Source of the DNA: an uncultured Alphaproteobacteria bacterium
Lineage (GTDB): Bacteria > Pseudomonadota > Alphaproteobacteria > HIMB59 > GCA-002718135
Length of the DNA stretch: 36,145 bases
Direction of reading: 5' to 3'
NCBI GenBank assembly: GCA_902521325.1
Contig: CABYRE010000011.1
Coordinates: 1 to 36,145 of the forward strand
Part shown: piece by piece, positions 27,210 through 35,605 of the stretch
Numbering within the stretch: the first letter of the stretch is position 1
Layout: each line of letters opens with the position of its first letter
Notes under the pieces: model-generated
Told to the model about the DNA's origin: nothing
The model's input: the letters and a program-made list of their open reading frames with translations, nothing else
The model's database searches: none
Translations under genes and position numbers: made by a program

Positions 27210-27406
27210 AAATCTCCAATAGCCTTTTAACTCCAGGGCACGAAACTCGTGGGCTAGAGTACCTATCACAATTGTAACAAGCTCAATTCGTTTACAAATA
27301 TAGGATTTGTTTATGAACCTCTATTAGCTGAATAATTGAAAGTCAAGTATTCTTAAATTTCCCATATTTACTGAGATTTATCGATAAATTAGGTTATAAA
27401 ACAAAT

Positions 27407-28225
27407 ATGCAAAAAGTAGACTTTATAAAGATGCATGGACTTGGGAACGATTTTGTTATCATAGATAAAAGGTCTAACAATATCGCAATTACTGAAGATA
27501 TTATTAAAAGACTCAGTGATAGAAGAACTGGAGCAGGGTGTGATCAATTAATCACAATTAATAATACAAGTAATCAAAGTGCTGATGCTGAAATTGAAAT
27601 TTTTAATCCTGGTGGTGATAGAGCCGAAGCTTGTGGTAATGGAACACGCTGCGTGGCAAAAATATTATTTGATGAAGATTCAAACAAAGAAATTTTAAAA
27701 ATTCGATCTGATGCAGGCATATTAGAATCAAAAAAAATAGATAACGATATAAGTGTCAACATGGGTTCAATAAAAAATACTTGGGATAAAATTCCTTTAA
27801 GTAAAGAAGTCGATACAATGAATATACCAATTTCAATTGATGGATATAGTAATGGAGTTGCTGTTAATGTAGGTAATCCACATGTAGTTTTTTTTGGGAA
27901 ATCGATCAAAGAAACAGATCTTGAAAGTATAGGTCCTAGAATAGAAAATCATGAGCTCTTTCCAAAAAAAACTAATGTTGAAATAGTTGAAGTTATTAAT
28001 TCAAATTTAATTGAAATGAGAGTTTGGGAACGTGGAGTTGGAGTCACGTTAGCTTGTGGTAGTGGTGCCTGTGCGGCTGTATATGCGGCGTGGAAAAAAG
28101 GATTGATTGAAAATAACGCTGAAGTGAAGCTTGAAAAAGGATCACTGTACATAAATATAGTTAATAATGAATCTATCATGACAGGACCTGCAGAAATAAG
28201 TTATCAGGGTAGTTTAGAAATATAA
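27407..28225 (+). CDS. dapF: Diaminopimelate epimerase
   Basis: Converts LL- to meso-diaminopimelate for lysine and peptidoglycan synthesis, by a two-cysteine mechanism. MQKVDFIKMHGLGNDFVIID is the family start. Cys76 in EACGNGTRC and Cys217 in LACGSGACAA are the catalytic pair. FNPGGDRAEACGN and VNVGNPHVVFF are further blocks. The 272 residues are normal. It is divergent from ffh across 197 bp and begins the dapF-mtaB-ftsY-yciB unit, with mtaB 3 bp downstream. Confidence 0.97.
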   Translation: MQKVDFIKMHGLGNDFVIIDKRSNNIAITEDIIKRLSDRRTGAGCDQLITINNTSNQSADAEIEIFNPGGDRAEACGNGTRCVAKILFDEDSNKEILKIRSDAGILESKKIDNDISVNMGSIKNTWDKIPLSKEVDTMNIPISIDGYSNGVAVNVGNPHVVFFGKSIKETDLESIGPRIENHELFPKKTNVEIVEVINSNLIEMRVWERGVGVTLACGSGACAAVYAAWKKGLIENNAEVKLEKGSLYINIVNNESIMTGPAEISYQGSLEI

Positions 28226-28228
28226 TTT

Positions 28229-29488
28229 ATGAAAAATAAAAACTACGTAGTTAATCTAGGTTGTAGATTGAATATTTATGAAGGTGAAATTATTAAAAAC
28301 CATCTTAAAACAAATAATTTAAATAATGTTACAGTCATAAACTCATGTGCAGTAACTGAAGAAGCTGAGAAAAAAGTTTCTTATGAAATTAGAAAGGCAA
28401 AAAAAAATTTTCCTAATAATAAAATAGTAGTTACAGGATGTGCGGCTCAAATCAATCCATTAAAATATAAAGATTTAAAAGAAGTAGACTCAGTAATTGG
28501 GAACACAGAAAAATTAGAAACTTTAACATGGAAAAATATCGATCAGTCTAAAAATCTTAAAGTAGGAAATATATTAGAAGAAAGTAAAACTGTACCTAAT
28601 TCAATTGAAAAATTTGAAGGAAAATCAAGAGCTTATATTGAAATACAACAAGGCTGTAACCATCGCTGTACTTTTTGTGTCATTCCATTTGGCAGAGGCA
28701 ATAATAGAAGTGTACCTGCTGGAGAAATAGTAAATAAAATAAAAAAAATTGTTAGCAATGGATATAATGAAGTGGTCTTAACAGGAGTAGATATAACTGA
28801 TTATGGAAAAGATCTTCCTGCAAAACCTACTTTTTCTAACTTAATTAAAAGAATTCTAAAATTAGTACCTGAATTAAAACAACTGCGTTTGTCTTCAATT
28901 GACTGCGCTGAAATAGACGAAAATTTTTGGGATGTTTTAAGGGACAAAAGATTGATGCCTCATTTTCATATAAGTTTGCAGGCTGGAAACAATTTAATTT
29001 TGAAAAGAATGAAAAGAAGACATTCAAGGGAAATGGCAATTAATTTTTGTAAAAAAGTTTTATCCATTAGGAAAGATGCAACATTTGGTGCTGATATAAT
29101 TGCTGGTTTTCCAACAGAGACAGAAACAATGTTTCAAGATTCAATTAAGTTAGTTGATGAGTGTAATTTAACTCATCTTCATATTTTTCCATATTCACCA
29201 AGAGAAAACACTCCTGCATCTAGAATGCCTCAAGTTCAAAAAAATATTATCAAAGATAGAGCAAGAAGACTTAGAGAAAAAGGTATGGAAAAATTAAAAC
29301 AACATTTAAAAAAAAATATTGGAAAGAAGGAACAAATTTTAATTGAAAGTAGAAAAGAAAATTTTTCACTTGGAAAAGATCAGCATTTTTTAAAAGTAAA
29401 ACTTGAAGAAGAGTTTAAAGAGGGGAATATAATTTCCTGTATATACACAGGCGTAGAAAATGATACGTTATTAGCAAGAATAGCATGA
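28229..29488 (+). CDS. mtaB: tRNA t6A37 methylthiotransferase MtaB
   Basis: Radical-SAM enzyme adding a methylthio group to N6-threonylcarbamoyladenosine-37 of tRNA. The N-terminal cluster domain has Cys12 (NLGCRLN), Cys40 (INSCAVTEEAEKKV) and Cys71 (VTGCAAQINP). The radical-SAM cluster is CNHRCTFC at 143-150. GFPTETETMFQDS and HIFPYSPRENTPASRM are typical of the MtaB branch as opposed to MiaB or RimO; the short NLGCRLN start also favours MtaB. A TRAM-like C-terminal region ends the 419 residues. It overlaps ftsY by four bases. Confidence 0.93.
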   Translation: MKNKNYVVNLGCRLNIYEGEIIKNHLKTNNLNNVTVINSCAVTEEAEKKVSYEIRKAKKNFPNNKIVVTGCAAQINPLKYKDLKEVDSVIGNTEKLETLTWKNIDQSKNLKVGNILEESKTVPNSIEKFEGKSRAYIEIQQGCNHRCTFCVIPFGRGNNRSVPAGEIVNKIKKIVSNGYNEVVLTGVDITDYGKDLPAKPTFSNLIKRILKLVPELKQLRLSSIDCAEIDENFWDVLRDKRLMPHFHISLQAGNNLILKRMKRRHSREMAINFCKKVLSIRKDATFGADIIAGFPTETETMFQDSIKLVDECNLTHLHIFPYSPRENTPASRMPQVQKNIIKDRARRLREKGMEKLKQHLKKNIGKKEQILIESRKENFSLGKDQHFLKVKLEEEFKEGNIISCIYTGVENDTLLARIA

Positions 29489-30405
29489 GTTTGTTCTCAA
29501 TATTCAAAGATAAGTTGAGTAAAACTTCAAATATACTTTCTTTTAATATTTTAGAGATTTTAAAAAACAAAAAAATAGACGATTTAACTTTAGAAGAATT
29601 AGAATATGTTCTTATTTCATCTGATATTAGTTTGGATGTTGTAAATCAGTTAATAGATTCTATAAAAAAAATAAAAATTTCAAATGATGATGGAATAAAA
29701 AATGTATTAGAAATCTTAGCTCAAAATATAGAAAATATATTACTTCCAAGAGAACATGTTCTGATAAATGAAAAAAATGATGAAAAAAAAATATTAATAT
29801 TTGTTGGAGTAAACGGAAGTGGAAAGACAACCACTATTGGTAAAATTGCAAATAAAATTTTATCAAATAAAAAAATTCTGATTGCGGCTTGTGATACATT
29901 TAGGGCAGCAGCTGTTGAGCAGTTGGAAAATTGGGCGAAAAAAAATAATAATGGTTTTATCGCTGGAAAAAGTAATCAAGATCCTGCAAGCGTAGCGTAT
30001 CAGGCAACTGAAGAATTTGGAAAAGAAAATTATGATTTTTTACTTATAGATACTGCTGGAAGATTATCAAATAATACTAACCTCATTAATCAGCTAATTA
30101 AATTGAAGAATGTTATCTCAAAAGTTAATTCCTCTTTTAATATTGAAACTGTGTTAGTTTTAGATGGAACGAATGGTTCGAATATGATTAAGCAAGTGGA
30201 AATCTTTGGAAATGAACTTAATGTATCAAGTCTTATAATAACTAAATTGGATGGAACGGCTAAAGGCGGAGCATTAATTTCAATTGCAAATAAATTTGAA
30301 ATCCCTATAAGTTATGTTGGTCTTGGAGAAAGTATTGAGGACCTTGTAACCTTTAATTCTCAAAACTTTGCTAGGTCTATTTTAAATCTAGAAGAACAAA
30401 AATGA
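29485..30405 (+). CDS. ftsY: Signal recognition particle receptor FtsY
   Basis: Membrane-associated SRP receptor GTPase that docks Ffh-bound ribosomes. The 306 residues comprise an N domain and a G domain, with hardly any acidic A domain, as in many alphaproteobacteria. The P-loop GVNGSGKTTT is at 108-117, AACDTFRAAAVEQLENWA follows, then LIDTAGRLSNNTNLI, and ITKLDGTAKGGALISIA near the C terminus. GLGESIEDLVTF is the closing block. The start overlaps mtaB (ATGA) and its stop overlaps yciB. Its partner ffh is divergent about 2 kb away. Confidence 0.96.
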   Translation: MSLFSIFKDKLSKTSNILSFNILEILKNKKIDDLTLEELEYVLISSDISLDVVNQLIDSIKKIKISNDDGIKNVLEILAQNIENILLPREHVLINEKNDEKKILIFVGVNGSGKTTTIGKIANKILSNKKILIAACDTFRAAAVEQLENWAKKNNNGFIAGKSNQDPASVAYQATEEFGKENYDFLLIDTAGRLSNNTNLINQLIKLKNVISKVNSSFNIETVLVLDGTNGSNMIKQVEIFGNELNVSSLIITKLDGTAKGGALISIANKFEIPISYVGLGESIEDLVTFNSQNFARSILNLEEQK

Positions 30406-30941
30406 AGTCAGTTTATAAATTATTAATTGATATAGGACCGCTTGCAGTATTCTTTATTTTTTATACAAGAAGTGGTCTTCAAGAAGCAATACTTCCTCTT
30501 ATGATTGCAACTGTAATTTCAGTAATCATTTCATATATACTTGAGAAAAAAATACCAATTATGCCAACTCTTGGGGCTGCGATTGTATTAATATTTGGAG
30601 GTCTAACAATTTATTTTGACAATGAAATTTTTATTAAAATGAAACCAACAATAATAAATATGGTCTTCGCATTAATTTTATATGGAGGATTGATTGTTAA
30701 AAAACCTCTTTTAAAGTATCTTTTAGGTGCTGCACTTAAACTAGAAGAAGATGGATGGAGAATATTAACTCAAAGGTGGATTGCTTTTTTTGTTGCACTT
30801 GCTGTTTTAAATGAAATTGTTTGGAGAACACAAAGTACTGATATTTGGGTAAATTTTAAAGTTTTTGGTATCTTGCCAATTACGTTTATTTTTACGATGA
30901 CACAATTCCCTTTAATTAAAAAATATCAAATTGAAGATTAA
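30402..30941 (+). CDS. yciB: YciB/IspA-type inner membrane septation protein
   Basis: Polytopic inner-membrane protein once called intracellular septation protein A; it affects envelope synthesis and division but its reaction is unknown. The 179 residues have five to six hydrophobic segments. The conserved blocks are DIGPLAVFFIFYTRSG, KPTIINMVFALILYGGL near 85-101, KPLLKYLLGAALKLEEDGWR, and FFVALAVLNEIVWR with WVNFKVFGILP. It overlaps ftsY by four bases and ends one base from the convergent pgk stop. Confidence 0.93.
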   Translation: MKSVYKLLIDIGPLAVFFIFYTRSGLQEAILPLMIATVISVIISYILEKKIPIMPTLGAAIVLIFGGLTIYFDNEIFIKMKPTIINMVFALILYGGLIVKKPLLKYLLGAALKLEEDGWRILTQRWIAFFVALAVLNEIVWRTQSTDIWVNFKVFGILPITFIFTMTQFPLIKKYQIED

Positions 30942-30942
30942 G

Positions 30943-32139
30943 TTAAATATTGTTTTCTCTTAATGCTATAAATCCTGGTGATTTATTTCCCTCAAGCCAC
31001 TCTAAGAATGCGCCCCCAGCTGTAGATAAATATTTAAATGCATCATTGGCTTTAGCTTTTTTTATTGCTGCAAGTGTATCTCCTCCTCCTGCTAGAGCAT
31101 CTAATTGAGATTTACTTGAATAATTTTGTATAATATTTGCAACTGAAATTGTACTTTTATCAAATGGACTATACTCAAATGCGCCTAAAGGCCCATTCCA
31201 TAAAATTGATTTAGATTTTAATATTTCATCTGAAATTAGTTTTGTTGTTTGTTCACCAACATCTAATATCATTTGGTCATTTGGGATATTATTGATTGAA
31301 TAAGTCTTAACATTTACTTTATCTTCTATTGTTTTTGAGCAAACAGCATCAATTGGTAAAAGTATTTTGCAATTTTTTGATTCTGCTTTTTTTTGTATCT
31401 TTTTTGATAGTTCAATAAAATCATTTTCTACCAGAGAAGAACCAACGTTATAATTATTTGATAGCAAAAAGGTATTAGCCATTGCACCACCAATCACTAA
31501 AGAGTCAAAAATTTCAACTATATTTTCTAAAACTTTTATTTTTGTTGAAACCTTTGAGCCACCTATAATTGCTAAATTTGGTTTATTTGAATTTTCTAAA
31601 AATTTATCTAAATTTTCAATTTCTTTTGAGAAACTTAATCCAGCGTATGAAGGTAAGTATTTAGTAATACCTACTATAGATGCATGATTACGATGAGATG
31701 CAGAAAACGCGTCATTAATATATATCTCAAAACTAGAAGCTAATAATTTTGAAAAATTAAGATCATTTTTTTCTTCTTCAGCATTAAAACGAATATTTTC
31801 TAATAGACAAATTTCCCCCATCTCCATTTCAGCAATTTTTGTCTCAATTATTTTTTTTTCACAGTTAGCTAAAAAATGAATTGTGTTTAAATTTAAAAAT
31901 TTTTTTAATTCTGAACATAAAAACTCAATGGAATATATTTTATTAACTTGACCTTTAGGTCGGCCTAAATGAGCAATTAAGAATATCTTATTTTTATTTT
32001 TAATTAATTTTTCTAGTGTTGGTAAAATAGCATAAATTCTTGAATGATCTGAAATTGTCCCTTCCAAAACTGGTACGTTTAAATCAACTCGAACAATTAT
32101 TTTTTTATTTTTACAGTCTAGATCTCTTAATTCTTTCAT
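30943..32139 (-). CDS. pgk: Phosphoglycerate kinase
   Basis: Glycolytic/gluconeogenic kinase interconverting 1,3-bisphosphoglycerate and 3-phosphoglycerate with ADP/ATP. KIIVRVDLNVPVLEG near residues 14-28 is the PGK signature. AHLGRPKG near 57-64 and LLENIRFNAEEEKND near 114-128 bind substrate, and GGSKVSTKIKVLENI is the hinge region. LWNGPLGAFEYSPFDKST and ALAGGGDTLAAI are the nucleotide-binding C-terminal blocks. The 398 residues are normal. It stands alone on the minus strand, without gap or epd beside it, convergent with yciB and divergent from gcrA. Confidence 0.97.
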   Translation of the reverse strand: MKELRDLDCKNKKIIVRVDLNVPVLEGTISDHSRIYAILPTLEKLIKNKNKIFLIAHLGRPKGQVNKIYSIEFLCSELKKFLNLNTIHFLANCEKKIIETKIAEMEMGEICLLENIRFNAEEEKNDLNFSKLLASSFEIYINDAFSASHRNHASIVGITKYLPSYAGLSFSKEIENLDKFLENSNKPNLAIIGGSKVSTKIKVLENIVEIFDSLVIGGAMANTFLLSNNYNVGSSLVENDFIELSKKIQKKAESKNCKILLPIDAVCSKTIEDKVNVKTYSINNIPNDQMILDVGEQTTKLISDEILKSKSILWNGPLGAFEYSPFDKSTISVANIIQNYSSKSQLDALAGGGDTLAAIKKAKANDAFKYLSTAGGAFLEWLEGNKSPGFIALRENNI

Positions 32140-32167
32140 TTCTATTCACATGTATATAAAAAAAATG

Positions 32168-32201
32168 CTGGAAATAATTGATTTTTTTTAAAAATTTCCA
32201 G
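32168..32201. promoter_or_regulatory. Inverted repeat in the pgk-gcrA divergent region
   Basis: CTGGAAAT at 32168-32175 and ATTTCCAG at 32194-32201 are exact reverse complements, 18 bases apart. The right arm ends two bases before the proposed gcrA -35 hexamer and the left arm is 29 bases from the pgk start. It suits a dimeric-regulator site acting on either gene. The inner sequence is a T/A run, so a transcript hairpin would have a large loop. Confidence 0.4.
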
Positions 32202-32203
32202 TT

Positions 32204-32232
32204 TTGTCTTTTTTAATACATATATTTAGTAT
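32204..32232 (+). promoter_or_regulatory. Probable sigma-70 promoter of gcrA
   Basis: TTGTCT at 32204-32209 and TAGTAT at 32227-32232 are separated by 17 bases, giving a fair match to -35/-10 consensus. Transcription would begin near 32239, about 39 bases before the gcrA ATG. Predicted by eye in A+T-rich sequence. Confidence 0.4.
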
Positions 32233-32277
32233 ATTAAACCTATTTTAAGCTACTAAATGTAGTAATGGAGTTTGATT

Positions 32278-32748
32278 ATGCCTTGGGATGATAATAATGT
32301 AGCAAAACTTAGAGATTTATGGGACCAAGGTCTACCAACAGCTCAAATTGGAAAATTATTAGGTTTCACCAAAAACGCAGTGGTTGGAAAAGCTCATAGA
32401 ATTGGACTTGAGAGAAGACCATCACCTATAAGAAGAACAGCTGTTAAGCCTGATCGAAAAAAAGCTAGATCTCCAGTAATGCCAAAATTAAATTTTGAAA
32501 GCACCAAAGAACCAGAGATTGTCTCTACAGAGCCTGCTGTTTTCCAACCGGTGGTTAAAAATATATTCACTGCAGCTCCAAAGAGAGGTTGTGAATGGCC
32601 TGAAGGTCATCCTGATGAAGCTGACTTTCGTTTTTGTGGAAAAGATAGATTTGAAGATAAGCCTTATTGTTTAGATCACTGTGCTGTTGCATATGTTGTT
32701 CCTGAAAAAGAAGAAAACGAAAAGACAGAATTAAATAATACGATTTAA
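32278..32748 (+). CDS. gcrA: Cell-cycle regulator GcrA
   Basis: Alphaproteobacterial transcription regulator that binds sigma-70 RNA polymerase and, in Caulobacter, activates promoters with methylated GANTC sites. The N terminus MPWDDNNVAKLRDLWDQGLP and TAQIGKLLGFTKNAVVGKAH form the helix-turn-helix, followed by RIGLERRPSPI. The C-terminal part has GCEWPEGHPDEADFRFCG and KPYCLDHC, the conserved Cys/His sigma-binding region. GGAG lies seven bases before ATG 32278, so this start (156 residues) is preferred over the TTG two codons upstream. The middle is a variable linker. It is divergent from pgk. Confidence 0.95.
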   Translation: MPWDDNNVAKLRDLWDQGLPTAQIGKLLGFTKNAVVGKAHRIGLERRPSPIRRTAVKPDRKKARSPVMPKLNFESTKEPEIVSTEPAVFQPVVKNIFTAAPKRGCEWPEGHPDEADFRFCGKDRFEDKPYCLDHCAVAYVVPEKEENEKTELNNTI

Positions 32749-32798
32749 TAATAATAAAAATTCTAGTAATAAAAATTCTTCCTGTTATCTATTAAAAT

Positions 32799-34052
32799 AT
32801 GAAAGATGAGAGAGTTAATTCTGTATTTACTCCTATTCTGATTGGTGGAAGCTTAATTCTTCTAATAAGTTTTGCAATCCGTTCAACATTTGGCCTATTT
32901 CAAATTCCTATTGCTTCTGATTTTTTATGGAACCGATCAGAGTTCTCTCTTGCCATTGCTATTCAAAATTTAGCTTGGGGTATAGGCACTCCTTTATTTA
33001 GTGCTTTTGCTGAAAAGTATGGTGATAGAAAAGCAATTTCACTAGGCTTAATTCTTTATGCAATTGGAATTTTTATAAGTAGTACTGCCACAACTCCAGA
33101 GGCGCATCAAACCTTAAACCTATTAATTGGATTTGGAATAGCTGGTAGTGGTTTTGGTCCAATTTTGGGAGTAGTTGGAAGAGCTACATCTACAGAAAAA
33201 AGATCTTTGGCACTAGGTATTACAACTGCTGCGGGATCAGCTGGACAAGTGGTTGGTCCACCACTTGCTTCTATTTTATTATCTTTTTTGCCTTGGTCTT
33301 CAGTGTTTGAAATCTTTTCAATTATATTATTAATAACACTGATTCTTGTTCCAATTTTAAAAACAGAATTATCAAATACAAATATTAATAATGAAAATGA
33401 AAAAATTACTGATGCTGTATTTGTTGCATTAAAAGATCCAACATACTCAATGTTGTTCTTTGGTTTTTTTTCTTGCGGCTTTCAGTTAGCATTTATTACT
33501 GCACATTTTCCAGCATTTATTGTTGAAACTAGTAGTCCAATTATAGAAGGAAGTTTAATAAGTTTGGTTTGTAGTTCTGTAGAAGGTTTAGGAGCATTAT
33601 CTATGGCTCTTATAGGATTGTTTAATATAATTGGTTGTTTGATTGCTGGAGTGTTAGGAAAGGGACATTATAAAAAATATCTTTTATCTTTAATTTATAC
33701 TGGAAGGACTGTTGCGGCAGTTTTATTTATATTACTACCTATTACACCAACATCTATTGCAATATTTTCAATAGTTATGGGTGCTTTATGGTTAGCAACA
33801 GTTCCTCTAACTTCAGGAATTATAGGCCATATTTATGGATTAAAATTTATGGGTACATTATATGGCATTGTATTTTTTTCTCATCAGCTAGGATCTTTTG
33901 TAGGTGTGTGGTTAGGTGGTCTGTTTTATGATATCTATGGAAGTTATGATATTGTATGGTGGGTTGGTATAGGAGTTGGTGCATTTTCTGCAATAATCCA
34001 TTTACCAATTAGAGAAAAACCATTATCTAATACAAATATACAAACAGCGTAA
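32799..34052 (+). CDS. Major facilitator superfamily transporter
   Basis: Secondary transporter of the MFS with about twelve membrane segments in 417 residues. AEKYGDRKAISLG near residues 70-82 is the loop 2-3 motif. IRSTFGLFQIPIASDFLWNR in the first helix and SHQLGSFVGVWLGGLFYDIY in the eleventh resemble the YbfB/monocarboxylate-type branch, but substrate cannot be named. A stretch around 190-205 (SNTNINNENEK) is the cytoplasmic central loop. It lies 50 bp after gcrA and is followed after 4 bp by a 40-residue membrane protein gene. Confidence 0.9.
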   Translation: MKDERVNSVFTPILIGGSLILLISFAIRSTFGLFQIPIASDFLWNRSEFSLAIAIQNLAWGIGTPLFSAFAEKYGDRKAISLGLILYAIGIFISSTATTPEAHQTLNLLIGFGIAGSGFGPILGVVGRATSTEKRSLALGITTAAGSAGQVVGPPLASILLSFLPWSSVFEIFSIILLITLILVPILKTELSNTNINNENEKITDAVFVALKDPTYSMLFFGFFSCGFQLAFITAHFPAFIVETSSPIIEGSLISLVCSSVEGLGALSMALIGLFNIIGCLIAGVLGKGHYKKYLLSLIYTGRTVAAVLFILLPITPTSIAIFSIVMGALWLATVPLTSGIIGHIYGLKFMGTLYGIVFFSHQLGSFVGVWLGGLFYDIYGSYDIVWWVGIGVGAFSAIIHLPIREKPLSNTNIQTA

Positions 34053-34056
34053 TTTT

Positions 34057-34179
34057 ATGGATGAAAAAAAGATTATACGAAACTTAATTATAGTAATTTT
34101 TTTCTTAGTTATTATTTATTCATTAGCAAGAGTTGGTGTAGGTTTAGATCTTAGCTTTGGACCTTATTTAAAACAATAG
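34057..34179 (+). CDS. Small single-span membrane protein (40 residues)
   Basis: A short ORF beginning 4 bp after the MFS stop. The product starts MDEKKIIRNLIIVIFFLVII, continues YSLARVGVGLDLSFGPYLKQ and stops at TAG. A charged N terminus is followed by one hydrophobic helix (about residues 8-25) and a short glycine-containing tail, a plan typical of small inner-membrane proteins. Position suggests co-transcription with the transporter. No family was recognised. It ends 5 bp from the convergent aminopeptidase stop. Confidence 0.65.
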   Translation: MDEKKIIRNLIIVIFFLVIIYSLARVGVGLDLSFGPYLKQ

Positions 34180-34184
34180 TAGAA

Positions 34185-35423
34185 TTAATTACACCATTCT
34201 CCTTGTTTAAATATAGGCGTTACAACGCCATCCTTATCAACACCTTCGACATCAATTTTGCCTGAGCCAATCATCCAATCAATGTGTATCATACTTGAAT
34301 TACCACCTCTTTGAGTAATTTCATCTTTCGATAAGTCTTTTTTGGATTTGAAACATTTTGAGTAACACTGTCCTAAAGCAATATGAGAAGCAGCATTTTC
34401 ATCAAATAGAGTGTTATAAAAAGTTATTCCTAATTGTGAAATCGGTGAACTATTAGGAACTAAAGCTACTTCACCAAGTCTTCTTGAACCTTCGTCTGAA
34501 TCAAGAACTTTTAATAAAACATCTTGTCCTTTAGAAGATTTTGCATCAACAATTTTACCATCTTCAAAGCGAACTTTAATATCTTCAATTAGTGTTCCTT
34601 GATAAGATAGAGGTTTAGTTGAACAAACTTCACCACTTACACGACTAGCGTGAGGAGTTGTGAATACTTCTTCAGAAGGAATATTTGGATTACAAATAAT
34701 ACCATTTTGGGCTTCAGAAGCACCACCCATCCATTCATGGTCATCAGCAAGACCTACAGTTAAGGATGTTCCAGGACCAGAGTATTTTAAAGAATGAAAA
34801 TTTTTAGCATTTAACCAATCTGTTTTATCTCTTAAATTTTTATTATGTTGATCCCATTCAGCTACAGGATCATCGTTGGTAACTCTTGAAGCATGAAATA
34901 TTGCATCTCCTAATTTTTTAATTGCTTCAGTATCATCAAGATCTGGGAAGACTCTTTTTGCCCATGCTTTTCCTGGCCACGAAATTATATTCCAATTAAT
35001 TTTAAATTCAGTGATTCTTTCTCTTGCTGGTTTGTATGCAATAGCATTAGCTTTATTTGCACGAGAAACTTTATCAGGATCAATTTCAGATAATAGCATG
35101 GGATCATCACCAGCAATAGCCATTCTAGCTGTATTATTATCAAAAGCTTCACCCATCCCATTATAAAGCCAATTTGCTGCAATATTGAAAGATTCATCAT
35201 TTCCATACTTAAATCGAGACAATGTAATATCAGAATCATTGAAAAGTGGGGTTACAAGTCCGGCCCCTTCTTTGTAAGCATGTTCAGCTATTTTTCTAAC
35301 CAACGGTAATGACTCTAACGGTGCTGTTATTAAAAGGTTTTGACCTTTTTGAAGTGCAACTCCTCTTTTAATAGAAAGATGAGCAAGTTTATCAATATTT
35401 TTTGTATCTACATCATAAAACAT
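34185..35423 (-). CDS. M29-family aminopeptidase
   Basis: Metal-dependent cytoplasmic aminopeptidase of the AmpS/PepS/AmpT family. The expected metal ligands are Glu251/252 (IPSEEVFTTPH), Glu318 (RRLGEVALV), His347 (ENAASHIALGQCY) with Tyr354, and His380 and Asp382 (SMIHIDWMIG). GTSLTVGLADDHEWMGG near 218-234 is another family block. The 412 residues match M29 members and the ligand spacing agrees with them. It is monocistronic, 182 bp divergent from dxs. The 3' end is 5 bp from the small membrane protein gene. Confidence 0.94.
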   Translation of the reverse strand: MFYDVDTKNIDKLAHLSIKRGVALQKGQNLLITAPLESLPLVRKIAEHAYKEGAGLVTPLFNDSDITLSRFKYGNDESFNIAANWLYNGMGEAFDNNTARMAIAGDDPMLLSEIDPDKVSRANKANAIAYKPARERITEFKINWNIISWPGKAWAKRVFPDLDDTEAIKKLGDAIFHASRVTNDDPVAEWDQHNKNLRDKTDWLNAKNFHSLKYSGPGTSLTVGLADDHEWMGGASEAQNGIICNPNIPSEEVFTTPHASRVSGEVCSTKPLSYQGTLIEDIKVRFEDGKIVDAKSSKGQDVLLKVLDSDEGSRRLGEVALVPNSSPISQLGITFYNTLFDENAASHIALGQCYSKCFKSKKDLSKDEITQRGGNSSMIHIDWMIGSGKIDVEGVDKDGVVTPIFKQGEWCN

Positions 35424-35605
35424 GAATAATATAATTAGTTTTTATATTCTAAAAAGTCTAGAGATTTTAACTTTAAAATTTATCTTTAATAATTTTAGAA
35501 AAAGAACTTAAATATCTCAAATTCTTTAATAAAATCTTTCCACAAACTCTTGTTTTTTTGCAGATATAAAAATATCAAATCTAGGCAAAAATAGTAAAAT
35601 AAATT

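Noticed and set aside
27209..27269. Longer Ffh with 20 extra N-terminal residues from ATG 27269.
   Set aside because: The family start is MFDTLNTKF, and a GGAG ribosome site precedes ATG 27209; the extension matches nothing known.
27230..27406. A small SRP RNA (4.5S) gene in the ffh-dapF gap, suggested by the CACGA-AAC-TCGTG hairpin at 27239-27251.
   Set aside because: The conserved GGAAGGAAGCAGCC-type apical motif is absent; only a short 5-bp stem is present.
29485..30405. FtsY truncated at the N terminus.
   Set aside because: A short or absent acidic A domain is usual in this class; the NG domains are complete and the start overlaps mtaB normally.
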